In this document: positions 63,290 to 64,000 of the stretch, piece by piece
Numbering within the stretch: the first letter of the stretch is position 1
How the letters are laid out: the number at the start of each line of letters is the position of its first letter
Assembly: GCA_050084985.1 (NCBI GenBank)
Contig: JBITNC010000001.1
Location: 156,736,001 to 156,800,000, forward strand
Reading direction: 5' to 3'
DNA length: 64,000 nt
Source of the DNA: Nageia nagi
Lineage: Eukaryota > Pinophyta
Made by a program: the position numbers and the translations under genes
Notes under the pieces: generated by a model
What the model was told of the DNA's origin: nothing
The model's input: the letters and a program-made list of their open reading frames with translations, nothing else
Database searches by the model: none

Positions 63290-64000
63290 TCAAGTTAGGC
63301 GCTAGTTTTCATCTCATTGGAATTCCATACACTTGGAAAACTGCACCTAGCCTTTTGGTGCATTTAAGTTGCTCAAAATTGAAAATTTGAAGGGTTAAAT
63401 GTGCTTGGAATGTCTTTCTCCATGCAATGAAGGGGTCCAACTTGATTTTTGAGTGAATTTGCACTTATCTCTCCATCTTAGGCACTGATTTTCAGTTCTA
63501 TGGATTTGTAATGAGATGAAAAGCTGCGCCTAGCTGCTAGAGGCTTTAAATGAGCTCAAAATCACTTTTTTGTAGACCTAAATGTGTTTTGAATGGCATT
63601 TTCCATGCAATGAAGTGCTCACAAATGACTTTTGGAACAAATTGGTGAATTATTGGCAACTTATGCGCCAGTTTTCAGCCCTATGGATCTTCAACAAGCC
63701 TCAAACCTGTGCCTAGTTATTTGTGCCCCCAAACTTGCTCAAAAATGAAAGTTTTCAAGTTTAAATGTGCTTAGAATGGGGTGTTTTACACATTTATGTC
63801 TTCAAATTTGGTTTTTGATCAAAAATCCATCCTTCTCCTTGACTTAGGTGCCAAAAAACACTTCTTTGGGATTCCATTGGCATGAAAACATGCGCCTATG
63901 CTTTTAGGTCATTTCCCTTGCTCAAAAGTGAAATTTTGTAGACCTAAACCTTTTTGAAATGCCCTTTTCTTTGCTCACAAACTTTCAAACTTGAATTTTG
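63290..64000 (-). repeat. Tandem array, unit about 182 bp, inverted relative to 27-28.5 kb
   Basis: TTAGGCGCTAG (63295), TTAGGCACTG (63478), TTATGCGCCAG (63660) and TTAGGTGCC (63843) mark units of 182-183 bp, each with a second landmark TGCGCCTAG-like about 50-60 bp on and a GCTCAAAA-TGAAA block. Read on the minus strand it is the same family as the 27.2-28.5 kb array. It continues past the window end. Confidence 0.8.

Larger units (their letters stand above)
61535..64000 (-). mobile_element. LTR D copy 3, inverted, runs off the window
   Basis: It starts TGTTGGGATGCC at 61535, the reverse complement of the LTR end. It then matches, in reverse, the blocks of copies 1 and 2: AAAAGGACTGGATATCTCC (61638) against 31360-31385; TTGCTCCTCTTTTACAAAA (62494) against 29229-29250; the TATA region; ATGGATGGATGAAGGATGGG (62993) against 28760-28785; and the tandem array. 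No primer site lies beyond 61535, so it is a 3' LTR, a solo LTR or a fragment. Confidence 0.68.

Noticed and set aside
1-64000. rRNA, tRNA or organelle-derived genes
   Set aside because: No conserved rRNA stretch, tRNA cloverleaf or plastid/mitochondrial gene was recognised on either strand.

Overview
The window looks like repeat-dominated nuclear DNA of a seed plant with a very large genome. A gymnosperm would fit, but nothing here proves the clade. The evidence is plant-type Ty1/copia and Ty3/gypsy (including chromodomain) retrotransposons, a plant hAT transposon with short introns, tRNA-iMet-type primer sites, and almost no intact host coding sequence. All boundaries and similarities were read by eye; no alignment or database search was run.

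Layout. 1-3.5 kb: decayed copia pol, then an LTR with a polypurine tract on its left and a primer-binding site on its right. 6.1-15.9 kb: a complete but dead copia element of 9.8 kb (here E2) with 2.2 kb LTRs and SIRE-like gag. 16-22 kb: LTR-like debris plus minus-strand relics of a DUF4283/zinc-knuckle protein and a Ty3/gypsy gag. 22-25.7 kb: the least repeat-like stretch, with short minus-strand coding-like blocks. 26-31.5 kb: two direct copies of a very long LTR (family D). They carry a palindromic minisatellite and an array of about 187 bp units. Part of the family recurs inverted at 61.5-64 kb.

31.5-46.3 kb is a nest. Element E3 (LTR family A, minus strand) contains E4 (family B, minus strand), which contains a 4.0 kb hAT transposon with an exact 8 bp target duplication. 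E3 itself sits in a family D element whose gag/protease-like reading frames resume at 46.3-49.1 kb. E3 and E4 carry gag and a protease-like domain but no reverse transcriptase or integrase, so they are non-autonomous (TR-GAG-like).

49.3-56.1 kb is a visibly GC-richer block made of two chromovirus copies arranged tail to tail. They form a 2.2 kb inverted repeat, and one copy has an inverted RT/RNase H segment. 57.4-59.0 kb is a solo LTR (family C) related to families A and B. 59.9-60.2 kb holds two exons that join in frame across a 96 bp intron, the best host-gene candidate in the window.

Decay has a clear style. Many stops are TAG/TAA where CAG/CAA (Gln) is expected or TGA where CGA (Arg) is expected, and several catalytic Asp/Glu codons became Asn/Lys by G-to-A. 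All four 5 bp target duplications differ at one base, three of them by C/T. This is what deamination of methylated cytosine in silenced DNA would produce.
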